Part shown: positions 8,095 to 16,589 of the stretch, piece by piece
Layout: the number at the start of each line of letters is the position of its first letter
How positions within the stretch are numbered: the stretch's first letter is position 1
DNA from: Micromonospora sp. DSM 45708
GTDB lineage: Bacteria; Actinomycetota; Actinomycetes; Mycobacteriales; Micromonosporaceae
Direction: 5' to 3'
NCBI RefSeq assembly: GCF_039566955.1
Contig: NZ_CP154796.1
Location: forward strand, 3,100,001 to 3,164,000
DNA: 64,000 nt
Notes under the pieces: generated by a model
Told to the model about the DNA's origin: nothing
The model's database searches: none
What the model saw: the letters and a program-made list of their open reading frames with translations, nothing else
Made by a program: the position numbers and the translations under genes

Positions 8095-8886
8095 TCAGGA
8101 GCCGTGAACGCCGTACTGCAACCACACGTGGACCCGCTCGGTGACCTCGCTCCTTCCGCCGAGGGCGTCGCGGACCTCGGCGGTGAACGCGGCACGGCGC
8201 TCCACGGTGGGCAACCGGTCGGCCGACATCGCCGAGAAGACTCCACCGACCATGTCCTCGACGGTGAGCGCGGCGTCGTACGCCACACATGTCTCCGCGT
8301 ACCGGTAACCGGCAGCGAGCAGCGCCTCCCGGTTGAGTCGGCGACCGGCCTCGTCGGTCTGGCAACTGTCGGTCACGGGATGCCCGAACAGCCGTCCCAG
8401 ACATCCCCGCAGCGCTCTGGACCACTCGGTGTCCTGCAACCACAGGGGCGTGCCGTTGGTGACCACCGCGACGCCGCCGCCGGTTCGCAGCATCGACCGG
8501 GCGGCGGTGAACACGGCCTTCCGGTCCATGAAATGGATCGCGACAGCGATGGTCAGCGCGCCGACCGTTCCCGGTCCGAGCAGCCGGCCCACCGTGGCCA
8601 GGTCGTCGTCCGCCCCGAGCAGCCATGTCACGTTGGTCGGCCCGTCGTTGGCGGCGGTCGCACGGGCGATGGCCAGCATGTCCGGCTCCGGGTCCACGCC
8701 GACGACCGCGGCCACCCGGGCTGCCAACGGAAGGGTCAACTGGCCGGTGCCGCAACCGAGGTCGATCACCGTGTCGTCGGCCTCGAGGGTCAACGCCGCG
8801 GTGAGTGCGTCGAGCACCTCAGGCGGATAACCGCGCCGGTGCCGTGCGTAGCAGCTGGCCACCTCACCGCCGAATCCCTTCGCCAT
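8095..8886 (-). CDS. Class I SAM-dependent methyltransferase
   Basis: A 263-aa cytoplasmic methyltransferase. SAM motif I is VIDLGCGTGQLTLPLA at about residues 40-55, the acidic end of strand 2 is GVDPEPDML, and motif II/III regions are GALTIAVAIHFMD and LRTGGGVAVVTNG. The N-terminal start MAKGFGGEVASCYARHRRGYP is typical of small-molecule methyltransferases of the ubiE/COQ5-like type. It converges on the decarboxylase with 45 bp between stops. Methyl acceptor unknown. Confidence 0.88.
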   Translation of the reverse strand: MAKGFGGEVASCYARHRRGYPPEVLDALTAALTLEADDTVIDLGCGTGQLTLPLAARVAAVVGVDPEPDMLAIARATAANDGPTNVTWLLGADDDLATVGRLLGPGTVGALTIAVAIHFMDRKAVFTAARSMLRTGGGVAVVTNGTPLWLQDTEWSRALRGCLGRLFGHPVTDSCQTDEAGRRLNREALLAAGYRYAETCVAYDAALTVEDMVGGVFSAMSADRLPTVERRAAFTAEVRDALGGRSEVTERVHVWLQYGVHGS

Positions 8887-8929
8887 GCCCGCAGCCTGCC
8901 CGCAGCCCCGGTGATGAAGCCAGCCATTC

Positions 8930-9262
8930 TGCTCACGGCATGCGGAAGGTTCTCGGTTTCCCGAGCGGGGAGCCCGTCGCGGAGGATCGGTGGAGTGGTC
9001 AGCTTCTCCTCCGGTTGCCGGGGCGCGCTGCCGTACCCCGGGTGTCGCGCCGTATCCACGAAGCGGTCGGTGACGTCACGACCGTCGGGCAACACGGAGT
9101 GGCGCCCCTCGACCACCTCCACCAGTTCCGCACCGGCGCGCAGATGCTTTCGTACCCGACCCGGGCGACCGACCCCGAATTTGAGCAGTCCGCGGTGCCG
9201 GACCAGGTAGAGCAGATAGGGGGTGTCCCGCAGCGCCGCGAACGACCTGTCACCAGGCTCCG
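8930..9262 (-). pseudogene. Decayed gene with LLKFGVG-type N-terminal motif
   Basis: Read on the minus strand from about 9262, one frame gives YLLYLVRHRGLLKFGVGR followed by PGRVRKHLRAGAELVEVVEG. This resembles conserved actinobacterial proteins with a GIY-YIG-like nuclease start. A TAG closes the frame shortly upstream and no ATG, GTG or TTG start lies between, so the N-terminus is missing. The frame then runs on without recognisable similarity and into the start of the methyltransferase in another frame. It follows the zinc-ribbon gene on the same strand and was probably once its operon partner. The similarity is from memory of the family. Confidence 0.45.
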
Positions 9263-9276
9263 GCGCCTACTGCGGG

Positions 9277-9444
9277 CTAGAGGTCCACGCCGCTGTCGTT
9301 CGGCAGCAGAGCGAGCCGTTCCATCCGTTCCGCCACCAGAGCCGCGCACGGCTGGCAGTGGGCGTGCCAGGCGATGTCAACGCCGCGACCGCGCGAATTC
9401 GCCCGGCCGTGGACGAGCTCGCCGCAGTTGACGCAACGCGCCAC
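9277..9444 (-). CDS. Small zinc-ribbon-like protein (55 aa)
   Basis: A 55-codon GTG-started gene. It has CVNCG at residues 4-8 and HAHCQPC at 27-33, two paired-cysteine knuckles spaced like a small zinc ribbon, then a helix AALVAERMERLALLP. It begins 7 bp after the stop of the DUF6308 gene on the same strand, so the two are probably cotranscribed. Function unknown; a nucleic-acid- or protein-binding zinc peptide is the usual reading. The cysteine pattern and tight spacing support it as a real gene. Confidence 0.65.
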   Translation of the reverse strand: MARCVNCGELVHGRANSRGRGVDIAWHAHCQPCAALVAERMERLALLPNDSGVDL

Positions 9445-9451
9445 GGCTCTC

Positions 9452-10141
9452 TCATCCCTCCACGGAAGCGGGCAGTCGCATGCCGGGACAGCCGCTCGGA
9501 AGGTGAGCGTGCCGATGCCGCATCCAGAACACGACGTCGAGCACCCGCAACCGGCTGACGGCGGCCGGCAACTCGGCCTCCCGGTGCAAGGCGTCGAGCC
9601 GCCGAGTCAGGGCTCCGCCGTCCTCGCGGAGCGTGCCGTGCAGCCAGGCCCAGAAGCCGCTCCGCGTGCCGTAGGCGCAGGACACCACGTGGTCGTACAC
9701 CGGCACGAGCTTCGGGCGTTTACGGGCGAGCAGCTTGCCGGCGGTGACCCAGCCAATGCCGGGCGTGTCGCGGAGCAGGCGCCACGCGATGTCGGCAGCA
9801 CCGCCGTCGACGATGTACGCGAACGCGTCGTCCTCACCCAGCGCCACGTCGGTCGGGATATTGGCGAGTGCCGCGGACACCTCCCGGCCGAGCTCGCCCT
9901 CGAGCAGGTCGAGCCGCCGTCCGGAACGGATGGTCACGCTGAGCAGTTCCACCCCGATCAGATCCTCGGCGGTGACGGTGTCCGCGACCTCCGGGCGGGA
10001 TCCGCCGCCGCCCAGCACGTCGAACTGTCCGCCCGTGTAGGCCGCGTCGGCGACACCGTGGAAGTAGCTCCGGAGGTCACCGACCGATTTCGGGGCGGCC
10101 AGAACGGTCAGGATTTCGGCGAGGGTGAGGGGTTGGCGCAT
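9452..10141 (-). CDS. DUF6308 family protein
   Basis: A 229-aa protein whose features match the actinobacterial DUF6308 family: an N-terminal helix MRQPLTLAEILTVLAAPKSV, a central LIGVELLSVTI, the conserved stretch TPGIGWVTAGKLLARKRPKL, and VPVYDHVVSCAYG. The GIGxVTAGKLLARKRP segment resembles a helix-hairpin-helix, and the family is often near mobile or stress genes, but its activity is not known. GGAGA stands 4-5 bp before the ATG at 10139-10141. It heads a small minus-strand operon with the zinc-ribbon gene and the decayed gene, and is divergent from the NACHT gene. Confidence 0.75.
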   Translation of the reverse strand: MRQPLTLAEILTVLAAPKSVGDLRSYFHGVADAAYTGGQFDVLGGGGSRPEVADTVTAEDLIGVELLSVTIRSGRRLDLLEGELGREVSAALANIPTDVALGEDDAFAYIVDGGAADIAWRLLRDTPGIGWVTAGKLLARKRPKLVPVYDHVVSCAYGTRSGFWAWLHGTLREDGGALTRRLDALHREAELPAAVSRLRVLDVVFWMRHRHAHLPSGCPGMRLPASVEG

Positions 10142-10435
10142 GGCTCTCCTTCGAGGTCCGGGCCGCGTCGCCTTTCACGTCGTCCCGGGGGATGTGGTCG
10201 GGCCAGCCAACCAGACGTCCGGAGTGGATCAACGCCTCCGTCAGGAACGCGACTGTCCGGCCGGCCGTGCCAGCAGTCGGCGAGCCGGATGGTCCGCATC
10301 AGTGGGGAGGAGTCGCGAATGCGACCCGGCTGTACTCCCTTGTGGATGCCTCTGACCCGGCGTACGCCCGCCGGCAGCGATAGCCTGGAGTCAGCGTCCG
10401 GTCACCCGCAGCCAACCGTCGCGACGGGGATGTAC
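10142..10435. promoter_or_regulatory. Divergent intergenic region before the NACHT gene
   Basis: About 294 bp without a convincing gene. It must hold the promoters of DUF6308 (minus) and of the NACHT-HAD-radical SAM set (plus). A short inverted repeat with arms GTCGC and GCGAC around gaat lies at 10310-10323, and TAGCCT at 10381-10386 could be a -10 box for the plus-strand set. Both are weak signals. Confidence 0.3.
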
Positions 10436-12577
10436 ATGATGAGGACACCGCGAATGGTGGTGGCGATCGCGGTCACCGGTGTCCTGTCCGTCGCCACCGT
10501 GCTGACGGGGCTGATCACCAATGAGGCGTCGGCCCAGCAGCGGTGGCCCGGTTCGCTGGAGGTGATTCGCACCCATGCGTGGCAGTCGCTCGGCGTCCTG
10601 GCAATGCTGTTGGTCGGGCTGACCGTCGCCCTGGTGGTGCTGCCGGAGGGCGGAGCGACGACACCGGCCGGTCCGGAAGAACCTTCGGGCGACGACGCGG
10701 AGCCGCCGACGCCACCGGTGGGCGAAGAGACTGCACCGGTCGAGGAGGGTCGGAAGGCGCAACAGGAACGGCTGACCCGGCTCTCCACGGGACTGGTCAG
10801 TCGGCTGGGTCGGCGGCGCACCGCGTACCCCCTCGATCTCAGCCTGGCCGAGTTGCATCGGATGGACCTGTTCGTGCCGGGGCGGCTGGCCCGCTATCAC
10901 GAGCGGGCCCCGGAGACGGGCGAGCCGGTGGTGGCGGCGCTGGTGGCGCGCTTGTGCGGCGGTGAGTCCGTGCTTCTGCTGGGTGAACCGGGTTCCGGCA
11001 AGAGCCTCTCGCTCTACGGTGTCGCGCTGGCGCTGCGGCGGGCTGGATTGCGGCCGATCCCGTTACGTGCGCTGGACGCCTTGGAGGTCGTCGGCGACCT
11101 GCGGACGGCGGGGCTCGACCCGATGGAGGCGGCGGACGCGGTGGTGTTGGTGGACGGCTTGGACGAGGCAAGCGAACTGGCCGACGGTGGACCGCTCACC
11201 GCTGCGCTGCTGGACCTGCTCGGCCATGGTCCAGCGCTCGTCACCTCCCGCACGAGGGAATATGAGGAGTGGATCGCCTTCGAGACCACCGGCATCAGCT
11301 TCGACGAGGTGTTCGTGCTCCGTGGTTGGTCGGTGGAGATCGAGTTCGCCGACTATCTGAGTCGGCTGCAACGACACGGGCTGATCACCGATCCGGGTCT
11401 CTATCGGACGGTGGTCACGTCGGAGCGTTTGACCCGGCTCGTGAAACGGCCGCTTTACGCCCGGATGCTCACCTTCATCGGTCCCGACGCCGCGACGCGG
11501 GTCAGCAGTGCGAGCAACCTTTACGGCGAGTACCTGAACCGACTCGGCCGTACCACGGACTTCGCGGTACGCGGCAGTCATCCCGGGTGGGGTGGTCAAT
11601 CCCTGTCGGTCTGGCAGGCCGCGGCCTGGCTCGTGCACGCCCAGGATCTGCCCGCGGACGCTATCCCGATGGCCGAACTGTTCGCCGCGCTCACTCCGGA
11701 CAGTGGACGCGGTGCGGAGATCCGGGCGCTCGACCAGGTAATCGATCGACGCACCCTGCACGGCACCGAGGTCGGCGAGTTCCTCCACTACTCGTTCTAC
11801 GAGAATCTGCTGGCCCGGCACATCAGGAACCGGCTGTTGTCCGACCTCTCCACCGAGCAGGCGGTCGTGGCGCTACGGCATGACCTGACCAGGGAGGTCC
11901 GGCACCATCTGATCGGCCAGTTGCAGGAACTGGCCGATCGCGGGCTCGGCGAGCGGCTCTCCGAGCTGTACCGGAAGTTGCGGGACGAACCGGGCCTCGA
12001 CCCGGCCGACCGGCTCATCGTGTGCAACCTGCTGGTCTACCTGATCTCGCGGACCAGCCCGGCGGCGCCCGAGCAGTTGAGCACCCTGCTGCACCGGGAG
12101 CGGGACGAGTTCCTGCTGAGTGCGATTCTGTGGGCGCTGTGCCACCATCGGTCGGACTTCGCGCTGTCGCGCTTCTTCTCCCTGCTGCAGTACGACCCGG
12201 AGTTCCGGGCGTGCAGCCGCGGCTACGTCCTCTACTACTACGGGGATGTCAGGACGGGCCGTCCACCGTTCCTGGACCGGCCGCCATACCTGCCGCATGA
12301 ACGCACCACGACTCGGGTGTTGGCGATGTTCGAGAGCCCGACCTTCCAGGCAATTCCCGCACAACGCCGCTACGTCGACCTCTACACCTTCATGGACATC
12401 TATCTTGTGCGTCATGAGACCATCGGTGGCCGCTCCCTGTCCACGCTTGGTGCGGCCGTGGACGCGCTGTCCGGGCAGGGGCTGACGCAGGCGATGGAAG
12501 AGAAGCTGTCCGACATGCTGCAGACGATCTCCCGCCGGCCCATACCGGACGCGAATCCGACGTCGTTTGCCGGGTGA
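10436..12577 (+). CDS. Membrane-anchored NACHT-type STAND NTPase
   Basis: A 713-aa protein. Two hydrophobic segments at about residues 7-27 and 49-68 put the N-terminus in the membrane, followed by an acidic, Pro-rich linker (about 75-105). The NTPase core has Walker A GEPGSGKS at 183-190, the NACHT Walker B signature VVLVDGLDEAS near 237-247, and LVTSRTREYEEW as the sensor region. The C-terminal 350 residues are helical without obvious repeats. STAND NTPases of this kind act as signalling switches and some bacterial NACHT proteins defend against phage. No toxin-like effector domain is visible here. Three in-frame ATGs (10430, 10436, 10439) compete; GGGGA favours 10436. It is 37 bp before the HAD gene. 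Confidence 0.85.
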   Translation: MMRTPRMVVAIAVTGVLSVATVLTGLITNEASAQQRWPGSLEVIRTHAWQSLGVLAMLLVGLTVALVVLPEGGATTPAGPEEPSGDDAEPPTPPVGEETAPVEEGRKAQQERLTRLSTGLVSRLGRRRTAYPLDLSLAELHRMDLFVPGRLARYHERAPETGEPVVAALVARLCGGESVLLLGEPGSGKSLSLYGVALALRRAGLRPIPLRALDALEVVGDLRTAGLDPMEAADAVVLVDGLDEASELADGGPLTAALLDLLGHGPALVTSRTREYEEWIAFETTGISFDEVFVLRGWSVEIEFADYLSRLQRHGLITDPGLYRTVVTSERLTRLVKRPLYARMLTFIGPDAATRVSSASNLYGEYLNRLGRTTDFAVRGSHPGWGGQSLSVWQAAAWLVHAQDLPADAIPMAELFAALTPDSGRGAEIRALDQVIDRRTLHGTEVGEFLHYSFYENLLARHIRNRLLSDLSTEQAVVALRHDLTREVRHHLIGQLQELADRGLGERLSELYRKLRDEPGLDPADRLIVCNLLVYLISRTSPAAPEQLSTLLHRERDEFLLSAILWALCHHRSDFALSRFFSLLQYDPEFRACSRGYVLYYYGDVRTGRPPFLDRPPYLPHERTTTRVLAMFESPTFQAIPAQRRYVDLYTFMDIYLVRHETIGGRSLSTLGAAVDALSGQGLTQAMEEKLSDMLQTISRRPIPDANPTSFAG

Positions 12578-12614
12578 GTGGATGGCACTACGCGACCATG
12601 GGAAAGGCCAGCTT

Positions 12615-13265
12615 ATGAAACTCTTCGTCTGGGACCTGCACGGCGTGCTCGAGCAGGGCAACGATCGAGCCGTGGTCGACATCTCCAACGAGGTGCTCTC
12701 GACCTTCGGATTCGAGCCCCGATTCACCTACGAGGACGGCCGACTGCTCTACGGTAAGAAGTGGTACGAGTATTTTGCCTTCCTCCTCCCCAACGAGACG
12801 CACCAGCTCCACCTGGAGCTTCAGGATGCCTGCTTCATCCTGTCGGAGGAGCGGCCCGAGCTGCAATATCGCTGGATGACACCGACGCCGCATGTGACGA
12901 CCGTGCTGGACGCCATCGCCGCCCGTCACCAGCAGATCGTCATCTCCAACACCCGTCCCGGCACCCTCGACATGTTTCTCAAACTGTTGGATCTGACCGA
13001 CTACTTCATACCTGGGCGCGCGTTCGCGGTCGACCAGCACGTCCTGGACGTTAAAACCACCAAGATGGACGTCCTTGCCGGCTATCTCGCCGGACAGCCG
13101 GGCTTCGATGAGGTCGTGATCGTCGGAGATTCAGCCAGTGACATGCGAATGGCGGATGTCGCCGGTGGAACCACCTACCTCTTCGCCCACCCCGGCTTTG
13201 CATTACGCAATTGCGCTGCGGACTTCAAGATTCGGGATCTCCGCAAGGTTCTCCAGCGCGTATAG
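12615..13265 (+). CDS. HAD-superfamily protein with Asp-to-His change in motif I
   Basis: A 216-aa HAD-fold protein. Motif I is WDLHGVLEQG, so the nucleophile Asp7 is present but the usual second Asp (DxD) is His9. Motif II is VISNTRP, motif III probably the Lys in KTTKMDVL, and motif IV GDSASDM with Asp172 and Asp176. An alpha-helical cap of about 70 residues follows motif I. It could be a phosphatase with altered acid-base chemistry, or a binding protein. GGAAAGG lies 8 bp before the ATG. It is the middle gene of the NACHT-HAD-radical SAM set, with gaps of 37 and 63 bp. Codon use is less GC-biased than in flanking genes, a sign of acquisition. Confidence 0.85.
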   Translation: MKLFVWDLHGVLEQGNDRAVVDISNEVLSTFGFEPRFTYEDGRLLYGKKWYEYFAFLLPNETHQLHLELQDACFILSEERPELQYRWMTPTPHVTTVLDAIAARHQQIVISNTRPGTLDMFLKLLDLTDYFIPGRAFAVDQHVLDVKTTKMDVLAGYLAGQPGFDEVVIVGDSASDMRMADVAGGTTYLFAHPGFALRNCAADFKIRDLRKVLQRV

Positions 13266-13328
13266 ACCCTGTCACAGCACGGGCCATACACTGAGAGCAA
13301 TCAATGCCTAGCTTGGTGTGAGGACGCG

Positions 13329-14912
13329 ATGGCATCATCCGAATCCCGCCACGCGCCGCTGTCGCGCTGCGATGCGTTGATCGTCGTACCGCCGCCGTCC
13401 CCGTCGGACACCAACCCGCCGCTGGGGCCGGCGATCCTCGCGACAGTGGCGGCACGCAGCGGGTTTCACGTCGAGGTGCTGGACCTCAACATCCTCTTGC
13501 TCAGGCAGTTCGGCAAACGGGCGGGCGGCCTCGGCCACACCCTCGGCGACCACGGCAAGGATCGTTCGGGCGTGGCCGCCGCCGCGCAGTGGCTGTTCGC
13601 CCACACCGGCCTGCGCGGCACTCCCCCGCTGCACCTGCCCGACACCGCCGATCCGGTCGCTGGAATGCACTACCCACTGAGCGCCGTCACCGCTGCCGTG
13701 ACCGCAGCCGCCGCCGACCCCGAGCCCTGGCGGGCCTGGCTCGAAGAGCACCTTCTCGCTACCTGCGACCGGCCTCCGACCGTGGTCGGAGTGTCCCTGA
13801 TGGGTCCCTCGCAGGTCTTCGTCGGTCTGCTCGTGCTACGCGTGGTCAAGGAGATCTGGCCCGGCACGACGACCGTGCTCGGGGGCAGTCACGTCACATT
13901 GCTGCGAGAGTCCCTCCAGCGTGACGCCGGCCTGCGGGACGGTGTCGACCTGGTGCTCACCGGTCACTGCGAGGACGAGTTCGTCGCGATGGTGGCGCGC
14001 CTCAGCGCACGCCCCATCCGACGGCCACTGACACCGGCGAAGCCGCCGGCCCGCGCCCCATTCGAATACCTTCCCACATTCGGCGAGCGGCAACTCACGC
14101 ACTACGACCGGCGGCAGGTCACCCTGCCGGTGCAGTTCACCCGCGGATGTTCCTACGGTCGGTGCACGTTCTGCACCTACCCGGTGGTCGAACCGCAACT
14201 GACCGCCCTCGACGTGGCGGCCGCGAGCCGGACGATGGGCGTGCTCGCGCAGACGTACGGGATCCGTCGCTTCTCCGTGAAGGACTCGCTGTTCACCGCG
14301 CCGATGCTGCGCGCCCTCGCGCACGCGCTGCGGCAAACCCCGGCCACCGACGTGCGATGGAGCGCCACCACGAAGGCCAGCCGAGCACTGGTTCCGATCG
14401 CACCGCTGTTGGCCGGCTCGGGGCTCGCCACGCTGGAGATCGGGGTGGAGACGATCAGCTCGACCGGTCAACGCCTCTTCGACAAACGCGCCGACCCCAC
14501 GATGCTCCAGGAGTTGATCCTGGCCCTGGCGGAGGCGGGCATCACCGTGGTCACCAACCTGATCTTCGGCTTCCCCGGTGAGCGGGAGGAGGAGGCGCAG
14601 GCACAATTGGCGTGGTTCCTGCGCCTACAGGCGGCGGCGTCGCCCGGCCGGGTGGACTGCTCGCTGAACATGCTGGAGATGGTTCGCGGCGCGCCGATGG
14701 TCGCCCACCCGCCGGCCGGAGTCGAACTGCACGGAGTAGCCCCGTGGGCGTTCAGCTATGCCTGGAACGCGCCCGCGTGGCGACGTGACTTCGCAGCCGA
14801 CCTGGAACGGGTGGAACGGGCGCGCGGCGCAACGGGCGCCCTGACGGTGGCGGGCACGCCAGCGGGCACCGGTGCACTCAGCTTTGATGGTGCGCCTCCG
14901 CGCCGATCTTGA
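13329..14912 (+). CDS. B12-binding-domain radical SAM enzyme
   Basis: A 527-aa protein. Residues about 15-235 form a Rossmann-like cobalamin-binding domain (DALIVVPPPSPSDTNPPLG, VVGVSLMGPSQVF, TVLGGSHVTLL, LVLTGHCEDEF) with no DxHxxG motif, as in base-off cobalamin radical SAM methylases. The radical SAM core starts with TRGCSYGRCTFC: Cys274, Cys279 and Cys282 in a Cx4Cx2C spacing that occurs in this family. Later core motifs are FSVKDSLFTAP, LEIGVETIS and VVTNLIFGFPGE. Such enzymes usually methylate unactivated carbons or rearrange small molecules. It is the last gene of the set with NACHT and HAD genes; no precursor peptide or biosynthetic partner is evident nearby. Confidence 0.88.
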   Translation: MASSESRHAPLSRCDALIVVPPPSPSDTNPPLGPAILATVAARSGFHVEVLDLNILLLRQFGKRAGGLGHTLGDHGKDRSGVAAAAQWLFAHTGLRGTPPLHLPDTADPVAGMHYPLSAVTAAVTAAAADPEPWRAWLEEHLLATCDRPPTVVGVSLMGPSQVFVGLLVLRVVKEIWPGTTTVLGGSHVTLLRESLQRDAGLRDGVDLVLTGHCEDEFVAMVARLSARPIRRPLTPAKPPARAPFEYLPTFGERQLTHYDRRQVTLPVQFTRGCSYGRCTFCTYPVVEPQLTALDVAAASRTMGVLAQTYGIRRFSVKDSLFTAPMLRALAHALRQTPATDVRWSATTKASRALVPIAPLLAGSGLATLEIGVETISSTGQRLFDKRADPTMLQELILALAEAGITVVTNLIFGFPGEREEEAQAQLAWFLRLQAAASPGRVDCSLNMLEMVRGAPMVAHPPAGVELHGVAPWAFSYAWNAPAWRRDFAADLERVERARGATGALTVAGTPAGTGALSFDGAPPRRS

Positions 14913-15345
14913 CGATGATCCGCCGGGACTCCTCCTCGCCCAGAACCATCTCCATCCTCTACCCATGCCACCCCTCTCCCAGCCGCCACGGCGGAAAGAC
15001 CTGAACGGCTGGATCGCCCGCCGTGGTCGATGAACAACCTGGCGATATCGGCGAGGCACCTACGACGTGGCCACGTGCCGTTGGCCGCGGTACGCGGGTC
15101 GGCAGGCAACGTCCCCCTTGCGACCTGTATCGGGTGATCAGCACGGCAACGGGTCGAACGGACAACCCGGGCGGCCGATCGGCGGCCACGCCGGAGCTTC
15201 CGCAGGAAGGCGGGCTAGCCGTGAAGGCAGTTCCCGCACTGAGCCCTGTCTCCAAGCTGACAGGGCCGTGGACGAGGCCCCGTGCGCCAGTACCGTCGAC
15301 GGGACTCGCGGCACGGCGTCGCAGGCAAATTGTGGGGATACCATC
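14913..15345. other. 433-bp gap with a hairpin at 15243-15266
   Basis: No convincing gene. A 22-codon frame at 14965-15033 (MPPLSQPPRRKDLNGWIARR and two more residues) lacks a ribosome site and is not called. An 8-bp perfect stem, gccctgtc / gacagggc, with an 8-nt loop lies at 15243-15266, 80 bp before the DUF4352 gene; it may be a terminator for upstream transcription or a leader hairpin. There is no T-run. Confidence 0.4.
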
Positions 15346-16116
15346 ATGACCTTTCCTGGCCAGCCGAGCCAGAACCAGCCGTACGGCCCGCCACCGGTGG
15401 GACCACCGCCACTTGCCGGAACGCCTCCGATGGTCCCGTTCCCTGCCGCACCGACGGCTCGACGGCGGCCGGTCTGGCTGATCCCGACCCTTGTCGGCGT
15501 GGGAGCCATGGTCGCTCTCTGCTGTGGACTCGGCGTCGTCGGCGCCGTCATGGGAGATTCACCATCGGCCGACGGAACGCCCAGCCGGGCGGCGGAGGTG
15601 GCGGCGAGCTCACCCGGTCCGACGCAATCGTCCTCCACGGTCGCGCCGGCAACCAAGGCGCCCTCTCCCGTTAAGGCAGCGCCTTCAGAGCCCCCTGCGA
15701 CCGGGCCCAAGGTTTACCAGATTGGTGACAAGGTGCGTGGCGGCGACTTCGAGTTCACGGTAAAGGGTCTGAAGTGCGGGATCAGCCAGGTCGGTGACTC
15801 GTTCCTCAACCAGAAGGCGCAGGGTAGTTTCTGCCGCGTCACCATCACGGTGAAGAACGTGACGAAGTCCGCGCACCTCTTCCACGCCGACGGGACGGTT
15901 ACCGCACAGGACGCCAGTGGCCGCGAGTACGACGCCGACGGTGAGGCCGGCATCTACGGAAACAGAGATGGCAGAGGCTTCCTGGACGAGATCAACCCCG
16001 GAAACTCCGTGAGCGCCAACGTCTTCTTCGACGTGCCGAAGGGGACCAAGCTGAAGACGATCACGTTCGACGCCGGCCTCCTCACTCTCGCCAAGGACGC
16101 CGTGGTAACGCTCTGA
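15346..16116 (+). CDS. Membrane-anchored DUF4352 (telomeric-repeat-like fold) protein
   Basis: A 256-aa protein. Residues 1-45 are a Pro/Gly-rich cytoplasmic tail (PPPVGPPPLAGTPP), one membrane helix follows at about 46-68 (WLIPTLVGVGAMVALCCGLG), then a Ser/Thr/Pro linker, then an extracellular DUF4352 immunoglobulin-like domain from about 125 (IGDKVRGGDFEFTVKGLKC, VTITVKNVTKS, GTVTAQDASGREY, INPGNSVSANVFFDVPKG). Two cysteines in the domain (GLKCG and SFCRV) probably form a disulfide, as is common in this family. Function unknown; many are surface or envelope proteins. GGGGA lies 8 bp before the ATG. Confidence 0.85.
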   Translation: MTFPGQPSQNQPYGPPPVGPPPLAGTPPMVPFPAAPTARRRPVWLIPTLVGVGAMVALCCGLGVVGAVMGDSPSADGTPSRAAEVAASSPGPTQSSSTVAPATKAPSPVKAAPSEPPATGPKVYQIGDKVRGGDFEFTVKGLKCGISQVGDSFLNQKAQGSFCRVTITVKNVTKSAHLFHADGTVTAQDASGREYDADGEAGIYGNRDGRGFLDEINPGNSVSANVFFDVPKGTKLKTITFDAGLLTLAKDAVVTL

Positions 16117-16165
16117 CAGCAGCCGCCGATGAGGTCGTTCGTCTTGGCCCTGCCAGACTACTGAG

Positions 16166-16501
16166 GTGAACGACCTGACGGCTCGCCTACGGGCTTTCGC
16201 CGAGGAACGTGACTGGCAGCAGTTCCACACACCGAAGAACCTCGCCATGGCGCTTGCCGGCGAGGTCGGTGAGTTGGTCGCCGAGTTTCAGTGGCTGACA
16301 CCTGAGCAGGCAATCGCAGTCATGGAGGACGTCGACGCGGGCGCCCGGGTCCAGGCGGAGATCGGCGACGTCATGATCTATCTGACCCGGTTGGCGGACG
16401 TCCTCGGCATAGATCTGCTGGAGGCCGCCACCGCCAAGTTGACCGAGGTCGCCGTCCGCTATCCCGCCGAAGATGTCAGGGGATCCGCGACCAAGCGGTA
16501 G
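16166..16501 (+). CDS. MazG-like nucleotide pyrophosphohydrolase
   Basis: A 111-aa all-alpha NTP pyrophosphatase of the MazG / dCTPase (RS21-C6-like) type. The metal-binding motif is present: EVGELVAEFQW (ExxE) and, after the loop, EIGDVMIYL (ExxD). It would hydrolyse a (d)NTP to (d)NMP and pyrophosphate, cleaning up non-canonical nucleotides. The start is a GTG with only a weak GAG ribosome site. It stands 49 bp after the DUF4352 gene on the same strand. Confidence 0.9.
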   Translation: MNDLTARLRAFAEERDWQQFHTPKNLAMALAGEVGELVAEFQWLTPEQAIAVMEDVDAGARVQAEIGDVMIYLTRLADVLGIDLLEAATAKLTEVAVRYPAEDVRGSATKR

Positions 16502-16589
16502 CGGAGCGTGCGAGAAGATCACCTCTTCGCTACAGTTCACGCGTACAGGCGCGTAACGACGGGCTTCCGGCCGTGGCCGGCTCCAACAC

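Noticed and set aside
9230..9290. Frameshift joining the zinc-ribbon gene and the decayed gene into one protein
   Set aside because: The zinc-ribbon gene has its own clean stop and the two are in different frames with an intervening TAG; a former fusion cannot be shown.
9374..10435. In-frame upstream extension of the NACHT gene
   Set aside because: It runs antisense through DUF6308 and the zinc-ribbon gene, which have family motifs or a clean cysteine pattern. The hydrophobic N-terminus starts at 10436.
14965..15033. Possible RiPP precursor after the radical SAM gene
   Set aside because: 22 codons, no ribosome site, no leader/core pattern and no other RiPP genes.
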